A stretch of 64,000 nt of DNA, taken from NCBI GenBank assembly GCA_030537135.1, contig JAUNOP010000009.1:1-64000 (forward strand), given 5' to 3'. The position numbers were made by a program, and so were the translations under genes. The notes below the pieces were generated by a model. The model searched no databases. It was not told where the DNA came from and worked only from the letters and a program-made list of their open reading frames with translations. This document shows positions 26,904 to 34,795 of the stretch, one piece after another. How positions within the stretch are numbered: the stretch's first letter is position 1; every line of letters starts with the position of its first letter. Source of the stretch: Eubacteriales bacterium. Lineage in GTDB: Bacteria > Bacillota > Clostridia > Lachnospirales > Lachnospiraceae.

Positions 26904-28442
26904 TTACTTCACATTTGCCGCATAGAAATCAAGAGCAGCATTCACAGCATTGACAACAGCTCCTGAGGACACAGACGCGCCGGATACAGAGTCGATTTCA
27001 TTATCTGCACTGGAGCCGCCGGACTTGTTAAGGATAAATTTGTCCACGTTCACACCTGAGAACTGGCTCTTAAACGCATCCTCCCCACACAGCATACCCA
27101 TACCAGCCGTCTCATTGAGTTCAGTAAAGGAAATGCCATTTATTGTTCCGTCTGCGGAAATACCTACAGACAGGGTAATATTTCCGTCAAAGCCGTCGCC
27201 GCTGGTGGCGCTGATAACATAACCTGCCACATTGCCGGAGGCGTCATTTCCCACTACGATCTCATTAATATAAGCCTTTCCAAAGTCTGTACCATAGACC
27301 TCGCCGCCCAGGGACTCCACAGCTGCGCTGAGTGCATCGTCATAGACAAATTCCTCTGCGCCCGGACAAACCTCACGATAGGAAGCAGCGTTTGCCTCCA
27401 TCTGTCTCTGCTCAATAGTTTCCTTTGTCATCTCAAACACGCCGCTCAGGCAGGCGCCTGCAATCAGGGTGATGATGCACAGGGTAATCGCAGATTTTGG
27501 AATTCCCTTTTTCTCATTGCTCTGGCTTCTGTTCCCATAGGGTACTGGAATCGAAATCTCATCAATCAGCGGAACCAGAAGATTAGAGATAATGATAGCA
27601 TAGCTCACAGAGTCTGCCGCGCTTCCAAATACGCGGAAAAGTCCGCTCAGGATTCCCACTGCTGCTCCAAAAAGGAGCTGTCCTGACGAGGTCACGGGGC
27701 TTGTAACCGGGTCTGTTGCCATGAACAGGGCGCCCATGACAATTCCGCCTCCGCACAGATGCGCAAGGATAAACAGGGGGTCAAATCCCTGTCCGCCAAA
27801 CAAGGCGATAAAGGCAGAGAAGGAAACAAGGGCTGCAACCGGAATCTCAAAGGTGATTCCTCCTACCACCCAGAGGTATAAGCCTCCAAGAGCCAGAGCT
27901 GCGATAGAGCTTCCGATAACACCGTTGCTAAAGCCCAGGAAAATCTCGGAAATATTAATCACCTTTCCTGCGGCCAGATCAACCAATGGCGTTGCCGCGC
28001 TCACTCCGTCCACCTCAAAGCTCGTCACAATTCCGCTGAAGGAGATGAGAAGAAAACATCTTCCTGCAAGAGCAGGGTTCATAAAGTTGTGTCCCAGACC
28101 TCCGAAAAAGCATTTTACCACCAGGATGGCAAACAGGCTTCCTGCAAAGGGTATATAGAGCGGTACGCTCGCCGGAAGGCTCAGCGAGAGCAAAAGCCCT
28201 GTGACCACTGCGCTTCCGTCCCTGGCAGTATTGGGTTTCTTTGCTATATAGTTAAACACAGTCTCAGTCAGCACTGCAGTAGCAATAGAAACCAGAATAA
28301 CCAGAAGAGCATGAATTCCATGGCACCACACGCCCATCACAGACGCCGGAAGCAGCGCCAGAATCACGTCATACATCACGCCTCCGGTTGTCAGCTTGCT
28401 TCTCACATGCGGGCTGGAAGAAACATTGTATAATTTCGTCAT
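26904..28442 (-). CDS. rnfDG: Fused Rnf subunits D and G
   Basis: This 512-residue protein joins two subunits that are normally separate. Residues about 1-305 are RnfD: about eight or nine membrane segments, GHNFMNPALAGR, and the covalent FMN motif DGVSAATPL with Thr about 151. After a linker, residues about 313-512 are RnfG: one membrane segment (SAITLCIITLIAGACLSG), then an FMN-binding domain ending in DSVSGASVSSGAV, with the FMN-bearing Ser about 490. The frame is continuous, so the fusion is not a frameshift artefact of reading. The gene stands where rnfD and rnfG stand in the usual CDGEAB order. One membrane segment keeps the RnfG domain outside, as in separate RnfG. Confidence 0.92.
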   Translation of the reverse strand: MTKLYNVSSSPHVRSKLTTGGVMYDVILALLPASVMGVWCHGIHALLVILVSIATAVLTETVFNYIAKKPNTARDGSAVVTGLLLSLSLPASVPLYIPFAGSLFAILVVKCFFGGLGHNFMNPALAGRCFLLISFSGIVTSFEVDGVSAATPLVDLAAGKVINISEIFLGFSNGVIGSSIAALALGGLYLWVVGGITFEIPVAALVSFSAFIALFGGQGFDPLFILAHLCGGGIVMGALFMATDPVTSPVTSSGQLLFGAAVGILSGLFRVFGSAADSVSYAIIISNLLVPLIDEISIPVPYGNRSQSNEKKGIPKSAITLCIITLIAGACLSGVFEMTKETIEQRQMEANAASYREVCPGAEEFVYDDALSAAVESLGGEVYGTDFGKAYINEIVVGNDASGNVAGYVISATSGDGFDGNITLSVGISADGTINGISFTELNETAGMGMLCGEDAFKSQFSGVNVDKFILNKSGGSSADNEIDSVSGASVSSGAVVNAVNAALDFYAANVK

Positions 28443-28454
28443 TTCTTTTCCCCC

Positions 28455-29789
28455 CTACCTTCTCTTTGCCGCCATAATTTCAGCCTTTGTCTGCTTAAAG
28501 AGCTGCATCAGCGGCCTTTTTGCAGGACACACGTAGGTGCAGGAGCCACAGGCAATGCACTCCAGTCCATACAGCTTCTTCTCATAGCGTTCATAATTCC
28601 TGCGCTCTGCTGCAGCCGCCATCATCTGCGGCGTCAGTCCCAGAGGGCATACCTGATTGCAGCGTCCGCAGCGCAGACAGGCTGTCATCTTCTCATGCGC
28701 CGTCTCCACAGCATCCTCTGTCATCACGGTCAGAGCATTGTTATTTTTGCAGATGGCAGCATTTAAGTTTGCCATGGCAAAACCCATCATCGGACCTCCG
28801 CAGATAAGCTTTTTCACATCTGCGCCTTCCTTTATGCCGCCCGCTGCCTCAAGAACCTCTGAAAACGGAGTCCCTATCTTCACCATCAGGTTGCAGGGAT
28901 TCTTCACCCCATCGCCGGACACGGTAAAGCCTCTCTCCATCAGGGGCTCTGATTTACAGACAGCCCTGTAAATGGCATAAATAGTCGCCACATTATCAAC
29001 CACACAGCCCACATCCGCCGGCAGCATTCCCAGCTTCAGGTGCTTGCCTGCAACTACTGTGATAATCGAGCGCTCACCGCCCTGAGGATACTTGGTATGT
29101 ACGGCATGTACCCGCACCTTTGCCTCACCGCTGCAGGCCTTCTGCATTGCCTCAATAGCCTCCGGCTTGTTTTCCTCTATGAGAATCACGCCCTCTGCAT
29201 TTGGGAAAAGCTTGAGCATGATTTTCATTCCCTCTACAATCTCGGAAGCCTTGCTGCGCATCAGCTGGTCATCGCAGGTAATATATGGCTCACACTCTGC
29301 GCCGTTTGCAATGACATACTGAATCTGGTCTGCATTCTTTGGAGCCAGCTTTACATGGGTAGGAAATCCTGCTCCTCCAAGTCCAATGATTCCGGCTGCC
29401 TTTATCTTTGCCAGAATCTCCTGTCCTGTCAGTTTGTGATAGTCTGTTTCCTGTCCAATCCCCTCTGCCAGCGTGTATTGCCCGTCATTTTCAATAACAA
29501 TGGCCTGCGTAGACGTACCGAGAACGTTGATGCGCTTCTCAATCGCCTTCACCTTGCCAGAGCAGGAGCTGACAATGTTTGCGGATACAAATCCGTCTGC
29601 CTCTGCAATCACCTGACCAGCCAATACCAGGTCGCCCTTTTTTACCACAGGCTTTGCAGGCTTTCCGATATGCTGGTTCAGCTGGAAGATTAAATCCCCC
29701 TTTGGCAGATAGGACTGATAAGAGGCATTTCTTGAATACTCCTTCTGGTCCTTTGGATGTACGCCGCCATGAAATGTTTTTCTGTACAT
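28455..29789 (-). CDS. rnfC: Rnf complex subunit C (NADH-oxidoreducing subunit)
   Basis: This 444-residue peripheral subunit binds FMN and NADH and carries two 4Fe-4S clusters. The N-terminus has the HGGVHPKDQKEYS motif. The FMN/NADH domain has GLGGAGFPTHVKL and NGAECEPYITCDD. Near the C-terminus lie CLRCGRCNQVCP and CIACGSCTYVCP. The ATG at 29789 was chosen because GGAGGG lies 9 bases upstream and the protein then starts with MYRKTFHGG as in the family; a longer frame to 29819 runs into the hairpin upstream. It is the first gene of the Rnf part of the block, 12 bases from rnfDG. Confidence 0.95.
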   Translation of the reverse strand: MYRKTFHGGVHPKDQKEYSRNASYQSYLPKGDLIFQLNQHIGKPAKPVVKKGDLVLAGQVIAEADGFVSANIVSSCSGKVKAIEKRINVLGTSTQAIVIENDGQYTLAEGIGQETDYHKLTGQEILAKIKAAGIIGLGGAGFPTHVKLAPKNADQIQYVIANGAECEPYITCDDQLMRSKASEIVEGMKIMLKLFPNAEGVILIEENKPEAIEAMQKACSGEAKVRVHAVHTKYPQGGERSIITVVAGKHLKLGMLPADVGCVVDNVATIYAIYRAVCKSEPLMERGFTVSGDGVKNPCNLMVKIGTPFSEVLEAAGGIKEGADVKKLICGGPMMGFAMANLNAAICKNNNALTVMTEDAVETAHEKMTACLRCGRCNQVCPLGLTPQMMAAAAERRNYERYEKKLYGLECIACGSCTYVCPAKRPLMQLFKQTKAEIMAAKRR

Positions 29790-29817
29790 ATGGCCTCTTC
29801 CCTCCATTACTATGTTC

Positions 29818-29853
29818 ATAACTATCTGGCAGACCGCGCTGCCAGATAGTTAT
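29818..29853 (-). promoter_or_regulatory. Perfect 15-bp hairpin just upstream of rnfC
   Basis: ATAACTATCTGGCAG (29818-29832) and CTGCCAGATAGTTAT (29839-29853) pair perfectly around a 6-base loop. On the minus strand no U-tract follows; instead the rnfC ribosome binding site comes about 15 bases later. It may be an mRNA processing or stability element, an operator, or a terminator with a poor tail. Confidence 0.6.
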
Positions 29854-29864
29854 GGCGTTTATTT

Positions 29865-30008
29865 GTTACTGTTCACACGGCTACTGTCCCGCGAGGTGTT
29901 TTGGCATGTATATGCCAAAATCCCGAGACATACAAGCCAAAATTCCATTGCTGCAGGCAATCCGGAATGAATTTTGGCCTCGTTGCTGAGAACGGAGTGA
30001 ACAGTAGC
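29865..30008 (-). mobile_element. Family A element, copy A3, between reductase and rnfC genes
   Basis: The ends GTTACTGTTCAC (29865-29876) and GTGAACAGTAGC (29997-30008) define a 144-bp element, in reverse orientation to A1. Both outer thirds match A1, including the TGTCTCGGGATTTT block, while the hairpin arms differ: CCAAAATTC/GAATTTTGG (29937-29945/29969-29977) and TTTTGGCAT/ATGCCAAAA (29899-29907/29912-29920). The flanks share TTTATTT in an imperfect 7 of 8 target repeat. The reductase stop codon is 4 bases from one end. Confidence 0.8.
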
Positions 30009-30012
30009 ACAT

Positions 30013-32043
30013 TTATTTTGCTGCCACGATTTTTGCTGCATGGCGTCCGAATGTCATGGTACGCCCACATGCAAGGCCTGTGAACAGGTTCGGATAAGTA
30101 GTAGCAAACATACCGCCTGTACAGTCGCCTGTTGCATACAGTCCCTCAATCGGCTCTCCATTCACATCCAGAACCTGCATGTCTGTATTGATACGGCAGC
30201 CATTTAAAGTGGTCAAATGCCATGCTCCTGTACGGATTCCAAAGAATGGTGCCTTATCAACAGGAGTCATACGATGCTTCTCCTTGCCATAATCCTCGTC
30301 AATGCCCTTCTTGCACAGCTCATTGTATCTCTCCACTGTTGCAACAAACTCATCAACCGGTATCTGAAGTCCCTCTGCAAGCTCCTCCAATGTGTCTGCC
30401 TTAATTAAGTAGCCCTCATCCACATATTCTGTCATCATCTGCTCCCACACAGAATCAAAGTCACGGTTGCTCGGCGCACCGTTCGGGAACGGGAACAGAC
30501 GGCAGCAGCCTACCTCGTCAAACTGCTCTGCATATTCCTTGCTGTTGGAGTCAAAAATATCACAGTATGTATGATAGGGCTGCATGTACATGGAATGCAG
30601 CATAAACTCATAAGGGCCGGACTCGTTGCAGAAGCGCTTTCCATTCAGGTTTACCTTCAAAAACGGCTGCTCGCCAAACCAGAACCACTTTCCATTTGTC
30701 TTGTAGCCCGCTGTTTCCGTAGGCAGACAGCAGCAGCGGTTAAACATCATGGAGGCATGAGTCGGGTCAATACCTGCCCCTGCCCACATCATGGCCTTTA
30801 TGCCGGAGCCGTCACAGGTAGAGCCCAAAGGACAGTTAATCTTCATTTCCAGAGTCATTGGCTGCAGAGCCTGCATCATCTCTGTGTTCGTAGCATAGCC
30901 GCCGGTACACACAATAACGCCCTTGGAAGCATTTATCTGAATATAATGGTTATCTGTCTGATCCTGTGCGATAATGCCTGTCACCTTGCCGCCCTCGTCC
31001 TGCACCAGCTTTACAAGAGCCGTAGAAAGCTTCCACTCTACGCCAAGCTCATCGCAGTGCGCCTGGAATACCTTTTCTGTGGTAGCGTCCTCTGCCGCCT
31101 TGTCTGTTTTGTTCGGAGAATGTCCGGTAGCATAGCCCTTGTCTCTTCCCGGATCGCTAAGGTCTCCAACTCCGCCCTCATGGTCCATGCGATAGCTTCC
31201 CTCAGCATCAAATATATCGGTAAGCCAGTCTACCATCTCGCCGCTCTCATTGATCCATACCTTGATAAGATCGCTGTCCACATAGCCCGCTCCATAGCGT
31301 ACAAGCTCCTGAAGCGCTTCCATCTTATCAATGGCAAACTCAGGGAACTTCTTCTCTGTTTCCTTCTGAAGCCTGGAGCCGATAGCTCCGATATCGTGGC
31401 GGATTCCTGTTGCTGTCTCTCTCTTCTCCACAACCAGAACCTTAGCTCCCTCCTCAGCAGCGGTCATGGCAGTAATCCAGCCGCCTGTTCCGCAGCCAAC
31501 TACCAGTACCTCTGTGTCAATCGTTTCTGTAATGTCTGCCTCTGCAATCTCCGGGGCAGTGCCAAGCCAGTCAGAGCTTCCTCCTGCCTGGGCTGCTTCA
31601 ACCGTTACACTTTGTCCGCTCGCCTGGGAAATACAGTCTGCTGCAGCCGTTTTGATCGCGTCGCAGGTAATCGTTGCTCCTGAGACAGCGTCTACATTGC
31701 AGGTCTGCGCAGTGATAATCTTGTTTCTCATCTCCTCCACTGCTGCGCCGCCAATGTCAGGAGTCTCGCCTGAAGCGTCGATCTGCACGTCTGTAATCAT
31801 TGTCTCATCAAAGGTCATGGTTACAGTAACGTCGCTGGCAATTCCCTTTGCAGAGGCCGAGTAGGTTCCGGGAGTAAAGGTCAGCCCGCTGCTTGCAGCC
31901 GGAACTGCCGCTGAAGCCGAGTCCTTGCTTCCAGAGCCGACAGAATACTCTATCTTCTGGAGAACACCCAGGGTTGCAAGGCTGGCGGCGCCTGCTGCCA
32001 GACCTTTGATAAAGGTTCTTCTGGAAATTTCATTCTTTGACAT
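30013..32043 (-). CDS. Tat-exported FMN- and FAD-binding reductase (flavocytochrome-c/fumarate-reductase-like, no haem domain)
   Basis: This 676-residue enzyme begins with a twin-arginine signal (SRRTFIKGLAAGAASLATLG, RR at 8-9). An FMN-binding domain (about 54-142) follows, with flavinylation motif DAVSGATIT (T124). The FAD-binding reductase domain (about 175-676) starts with EVLVVGCGTGGWITAMTAAE and ends with GLYATGDCTGG and LFTGLACGRT. Where fumarate and urocanate reductases have the proton-donor and carboxylate Arg motifs (HHTMGG, GANRLGG) this protein has HLTTLNG and ATTYPNLFTG, so the substrate is probably not fumarate. A CCC triplet lies in FNRCCCLP. The tat genes directly upstream and Rnf/ApbE downstream show its export and likely electron supply. 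Confidence 0.88.
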   Translation of the reverse strand: MSKNEISRRTFIKGLAAGAASLATLGVLQKIEYSVGSGSKDSASAAVPAASSGLTFTPGTYSASAKGIASDVTVTMTFDETMITDVQIDASGETPDIGGAAVEEMRNKIITAQTCNVDAVSGATITCDAIKTAAADCISQASGQSVTVEAAQAGGSSDWLGTAPEIAEADITETIDTEVLVVGCGTGGWITAMTAAEEGAKVLVVEKRETATGIRHDIGAIGSRLQKETEKKFPEFAIDKMEALQELVRYGAGYVDSDLIKVWINESGEMVDWLTDIFDAEGSYRMDHEGGVGDLSDPGRDKGYATGHSPNKTDKAAEDATTEKVFQAHCDELGVEWKLSTALVKLVQDEGGKVTGIIAQDQTDNHYIQINASKGVIVCTGGYATNTEMMQALQPMTLEMKINCPLGSTCDGSGIKAMMWAGAGIDPTHASMMFNRCCCLPTETAGYKTNGKWFWFGEQPFLKVNLNGKRFCNESGPYEFMLHSMYMQPYHTYCDIFDSNSKEYAEQFDEVGCCRLFPFPNGAPSNRDFDSVWEQMMTEYVDEGYLIKADTLEELAEGLQIPVDEFVATVERYNELCKKGIDEDYGKEKHRMTPVDKAPFFGIRTGAWHLTTLNGCRINTDMQVLDVNGEPIEGLYATGDCTGGMFATTYPNLFTGLACGRTMTFGRHAAKIVAAK

Positions 32044-32063
32044 TTTCTTCCTTCTTTCTTTTA

Positions 32064-32834
32064 TTATTTTTTCTTTTTCCTTTTCAGTTTCTCACACATT
32101 GAACACAGAACAATGCTGAATTCATACAGCACAATCATTGGTATGGCCACCATAACCTGCGACACTACGTCCGGAGGAGTGATGACTGCGGCTACAAAAA
32201 AGATGACCACAATCACGGCCTTTCTGCCCGCCTTCATCCATTTTACCTTCAAAAGTCCCATCTGCGACAAAAGAACCGATACAATAGGAAGCTCAAAAAC
32301 CAATCCAAAAATCATAAAAATCGTTATGAGAAAGCTTATGTAATTCTGTACGCTGATAGAAGCCTCCACTCCGCTGCCGTTGCTTAAAGAAATAAGAAAC
32401 GAAAGCATAAACGGAAGCATTATCCAATACGCAAAGCAGATTCCTATGCAGAAACAAATAAGACCAAAAATCATTGCAAAAAGAAAAAGCAGATTTTCCC
32501 CCTTTTTAAGACCTGGTTTCACAAAAGCCCACACCTGATAAAACAGCATAGGCAGCGTCACACAGATTCCCATTGTAAGGGAAACAGAAAAATACTGCAA
32601 AAGCAGCTCCTGAGGAGAAATATACACGAAACGATAGCTATAAGCCTTCCCAATATCCAAGAGCAGCGTTACCAGCTGCGGAGCAAAGTTCAGGCTAATT
32701 AACATAGAAGCTGTAAGTAAAATCACGCATACCAGAATCCGGTTGCGCATCTCCCTGAGATGACCGGAAAGCGTCATCTCTTTTCCTGCGTTCTTTTGTC
32801 CTGGCTTCTTCTTAAACGGTCTTATCTTCGGCAT
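32064..32834 (-). CDS. tatC: Sec-independent protein translocase TatC
   Basis: This 256-residue membrane protein with six predicted helices is the twin-arginine signal receptor. The family start SGHLREMRNRILVC (L-x-E-L-R-x-R-like motif) follows a 20-residue basic N-terminus. Typical downstream motifs are PFMLSFLIS and FGLVFELPIV, and the last helices contain AVITPPDVVSQVMVAIPM. It overlaps the tatA gene by 23 bases. Placement directly before a single Tat substrate gene suggests a dedicated system. Confidence 0.93.
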   Translation of the reverse strand: MPKIRPFKKKPGQKNAGKEMTLSGHLREMRNRILVCVILLTASMLISLNFAPQLVTLLLDIGKAYSYRFVYISPQELLLQYFSVSLTMGICVTLPMLFYQVWAFVKPGLKKGENLLFLFAMIFGLICFCIGICFAYWIMLPFMLSFLISLSNGSGVEASISVQNYISFLITIFMIFGLVFELPIVSVLLSQMGLLKVKWMKAGRKAVIVVIFFVAAVITPPDVVSQVMVAIPMIVLYEFSIVLCSMCEKLKRKKKK

Positions 32835-33000
32835 CCTTTGTCACCCTGCCGTCTTCCTTTTCTTCATCCGACGCCATACCATCGCGAAAGCTTTTGACGC
32901 TTTTTCCGAACATTCTGGTAAGCTTGGGAATCTGCGTCGGTCCAAAGATAATCACTACCACGGCCAGAATAATCATTAATTCTGTTGTTCCAATTTTCAT
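32812..33000 (-). CDS. tatA: Twin-arginine translocase subunit TatA
   Basis: This 62-residue protein has one N-terminal membrane helix with the TatA pattern (TTELMIILAVVVIIFGP, then Q-IPKLTRMFGKSVKSF as amphipathic helix) and a short charged tail. It forms the translocation pore with TatC. Its start overlaps the stop of the upstream tatB-like gene by 4 bases and its end overlaps tatC by 23 bases, a tight operon. Confidence 0.9.
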   Translation of the reverse strand: MKIGTTELMIILAVVVIIFGPTQIPKLTRMFGKSVKSFRDGMASDEEKEDGRVTKDAEDKTV

Positions 33001-33449
33001 TCCTGTCCCTCCTTTGCTTTTTCCGGCACATCCTTTCCGGTATTTTCCTCCACAGGCTCAGCCTCTAGAGATTTGTCTCCTGAGAGGTTTGACTCCCTCT
33101 GGCAGGTCTCTGGCTCTTTGTCTGTCTTCTCTCCCTGTGAATTTCCTTTTGAAGAATCCTTTTTTGTTTTTCCGATTCCTGCAAAAGAGCTTTTGACCTC
33201 CTTCACATTGCCTGAAAGCTCCTGATTCAGCTCATTGAGCGGCTCCACAGCCTCTCTCAGCGGCCGCTGCGCTTCCTCCAGAGGCTCCACAATGCATTCT
33301 TTGATATCCTTTGTGGCAGCCTCTGAATACTTCCGAAACTGTGCCAGGGCTTCCCCAAGCTTCCTGGCATACACAGGGAGCTTATCCGGACCTACCACAA
33401 ACAGAGCTACTACAAAAACCACTATCAGCTCTGTAATCCCAATTCTCAT
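32997..33449 (-). CDS. TatA/TatB-family protein with long charged tail
   Basis: This 150-residue protein starts with a TatA/B helix (GITELIVVFVVALFVVGPDKLPVYARKLGEAL). The length and long hydrophilic C-terminal part, with a helical region about 45-90 and a charged disordered end, resemble TatB more than TatA. Most Gram-positive Tat systems lack TatB, so it may be a TatB-like partner or a second TatA. GGAGG precedes the ATG. It is the first gene of the tat-reductase operon, behind a good promoter. Confidence 0.8.
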   Translation of the reverse strand: MRIGITELIVVFVVALFVVGPDKLPVYARKLGEALAQFRKYSEAATKDIKECIVEPLEEAQRPLREAVEPLNELNQELSGNVKEVKSSFAGIGKTKKDSSKGNSQGEKTDKEPETCQRESNLSGDKSLEAEPVEENTGKDVPEKAKEGQE

Positions 33450-33596
33450 TCAGCCCCTCCTTTCCTTATGCAGACTCTGCTTTTAAAGCCTACTATTTAC
33501 TTTAGCATATTTATACAAAAAAATCTACATTTCCAGGAATTTCTCACGTACATTATTAAGTACAATTTATACTTTTTTGATTTTTTCCATCGAAAA

Positions 33597-33625
33597 AGCA
33601 TAAAATATCTGCATTTTTTTGTCAA
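33597..33625 (-). promoter_or_regulatory. Sigma-A promoter of the tat-reductase operon
   Basis: On the minus strand TTGACA (33620-33625), a 17-base spacer and TATGCT (33597-33602) form a strong promoter 148 bases before the first tat gene. An inverted GTAC motif (GTAC at about 33549 and 33560) lies downstream in the leader. Confidence 0.65.
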
Positions 33626-33670
33626 AATTATAACAATCTTTATAATAAGCCTGTTTTTTCTCCTAAAAAT

Positions 33671-33751
33671 GAAAAAGGCTGCCATAAGGCAGCTTTCTTC
33701 TTAATTCTGCATTTTTCCCTCTGTATGGCAGGTCCTGCGCCTGCCATACAG
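33671..33751 (-). terminator. Two hairpins downstream of the EamA gene
   Basis: GCTGCC/GGCAGC (33679-33684/33689-33694) is followed on the minus strand by TTTTTC and works as a terminator. A second perfect 12-bp hairpin, CTGTATGGCAGG with CCTGCCATACAG (33721-33732/33740-33751), stands upstream of it on that strand. The rest of the 479-base gap to the tat genes holds copy A2, the tat promoter and A/T-rich sequence. Confidence 0.6.
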
Positions 33752-33808
33752 GTAAATATGCAAACTTGCTTTCATATTTATTCATTTGAACAGAGAGGTC
33801 AATGGAAG

Positions 33809-33925
33809 ACACGCTTCGCGATGCACAGAAATACCACAAAATACGGCATTTCGCGCCGCTTGTCTCGGGATTTTCGTACCAGAGGAATGAAAACACCTCG
33901 CGGAATAGTCCCCGTGAACAGTAAC
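33809..33925 (+). mobile_element. Family A element, copy A2 (left end missing)
   Basis: The 117-bp segment aligns without gaps to 5595-5711 with about seven mismatches and ends with GTGAACAGTAAC (33914-33925). The left inverted end is not found, so the copy is truncated at its left. The EamA stop codon is 3 bases beyond the right end. Its left hairpin has two mismatched pairs; its right hairpin keeps pairing through a G-T wobble. Confidence 0.8.
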
Positions 33926-33928
33926 AGC

Positions 33929-34795
33929 CTAAGCGCCCTGCCTTCTATTGTAAATAAACATACACAAAGACGCCAGAATAATGAGCGTATAGCCTGCAAA
34001 GCTGAAAACGTCCGGAATTTCTCCAAACAGCACAAAGCCCAGCATGGTCGCAAAAATAATCTGCGAATAATCAAAAATGGAAATCTTTCGCGCGGGCGCA
34101 TAGGTATAGGCGGCAGTAATGGTAAACTGTCCTCCTGCCGCGCACAATCCGGCAAGGAGAAGGATTCCCAGCTGTCTCAAGGTCATGGGTTCATGCTCCA
34201 GGATAATCCAGGGAAGGACCACAATGCTTGAAAACACAGAAAAATAAAAAACTATCAGAGGTCCCTTCACGCCGCGGGTTCCGAGAATGCGCACCATGGT
34301 ATAGGCAATGCCGGCTCCCATTCCTCCGCACACGCCGATGAGGGCTGGAAAAAGCGCTGTGTTCTGAAATCCAGGCTTTACTATAAATATGCAGCCAATA
34401 AAGGCAAGAGCCACGCATCCGGCCTGTACGGGAGTGATTCTCTCCTTTAGCAGTAAAAAGGAGAATATAATGGCAAAAAACGGCGAGAGCTTGTTCAAAA
34501 TAGAAGCGTCAGCAACAAGCAGATGGTCAATGGCATAAAAATTGCAGAGTATTCCCATTGTACCGAAAATGCAGCGCATGGCCAGAGGGACAAGGTTCTG
34601 CTTCTCTACTCTGAGGCACAGATGCTTTCTGTAAATTACAATTCCAGCAAAAACAGCCGCCACAATATTTCTGAAAAAGCTTTTCTGAACAGAAGGCAAA
34701 TCTCCTGCCAGACGCACGCACACATTCATGCATGCAAAACAGAATGCAGATGCAATGATCATGAGCATTCCTTTCATATAATTTTCTTCTTTCAT
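33929..34795 (-). CDS. EamA/DMT-family metabolite transporter
   Basis: This 288-residue membrane protein has ten predicted helices in two homologous halves, typical of the drug/metabolite transporter superfamily. N-half features are FCFACMNVCVRLAG and the FFRNIVAA segment, and the C-half has GGMGAGIAYTMVRILG and FGEIPDVFSFAGYTLI. The likely role is export of an amino acid or other metabolite; the substrate is unknown. AAGGG lies about 10 bases before the ATG at 34795; a second ATG at 34777 is also possible. It is a single-gene unit. Confidence 0.85.
   Translation of the reverse strand: MKEENYMKGMLMIIASAFCFACMNVCVRLAGDLPSVQKSFFRNIVAAVFAGIVIYRKHLCLRVEKQNLVPLAMRCIFGTMGILCNFYAIDHLLVADASILNKLSPFFAIIFSFLLLKERITPVQAGCVALAFIGCIFIVKPGFQNTALFPALIGVCGGMGAGIAYTMVRILGTRGVKGPLIVFYFSVFSSIVVLPWIILEHEPMTLRQLGILLLAGLCAAGGQFTITAAYTYAPARKISIFDYSQIIFATMLGFVLFGEIPDVFSFAGYTLIILASLCMFIYNRRQGA

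Noticed and set aside
29859..30083. Short frames in the gap between reductase and rnfC genes
   Set aside because: They are produced by the family A element and its inverted ends, not by a gene.
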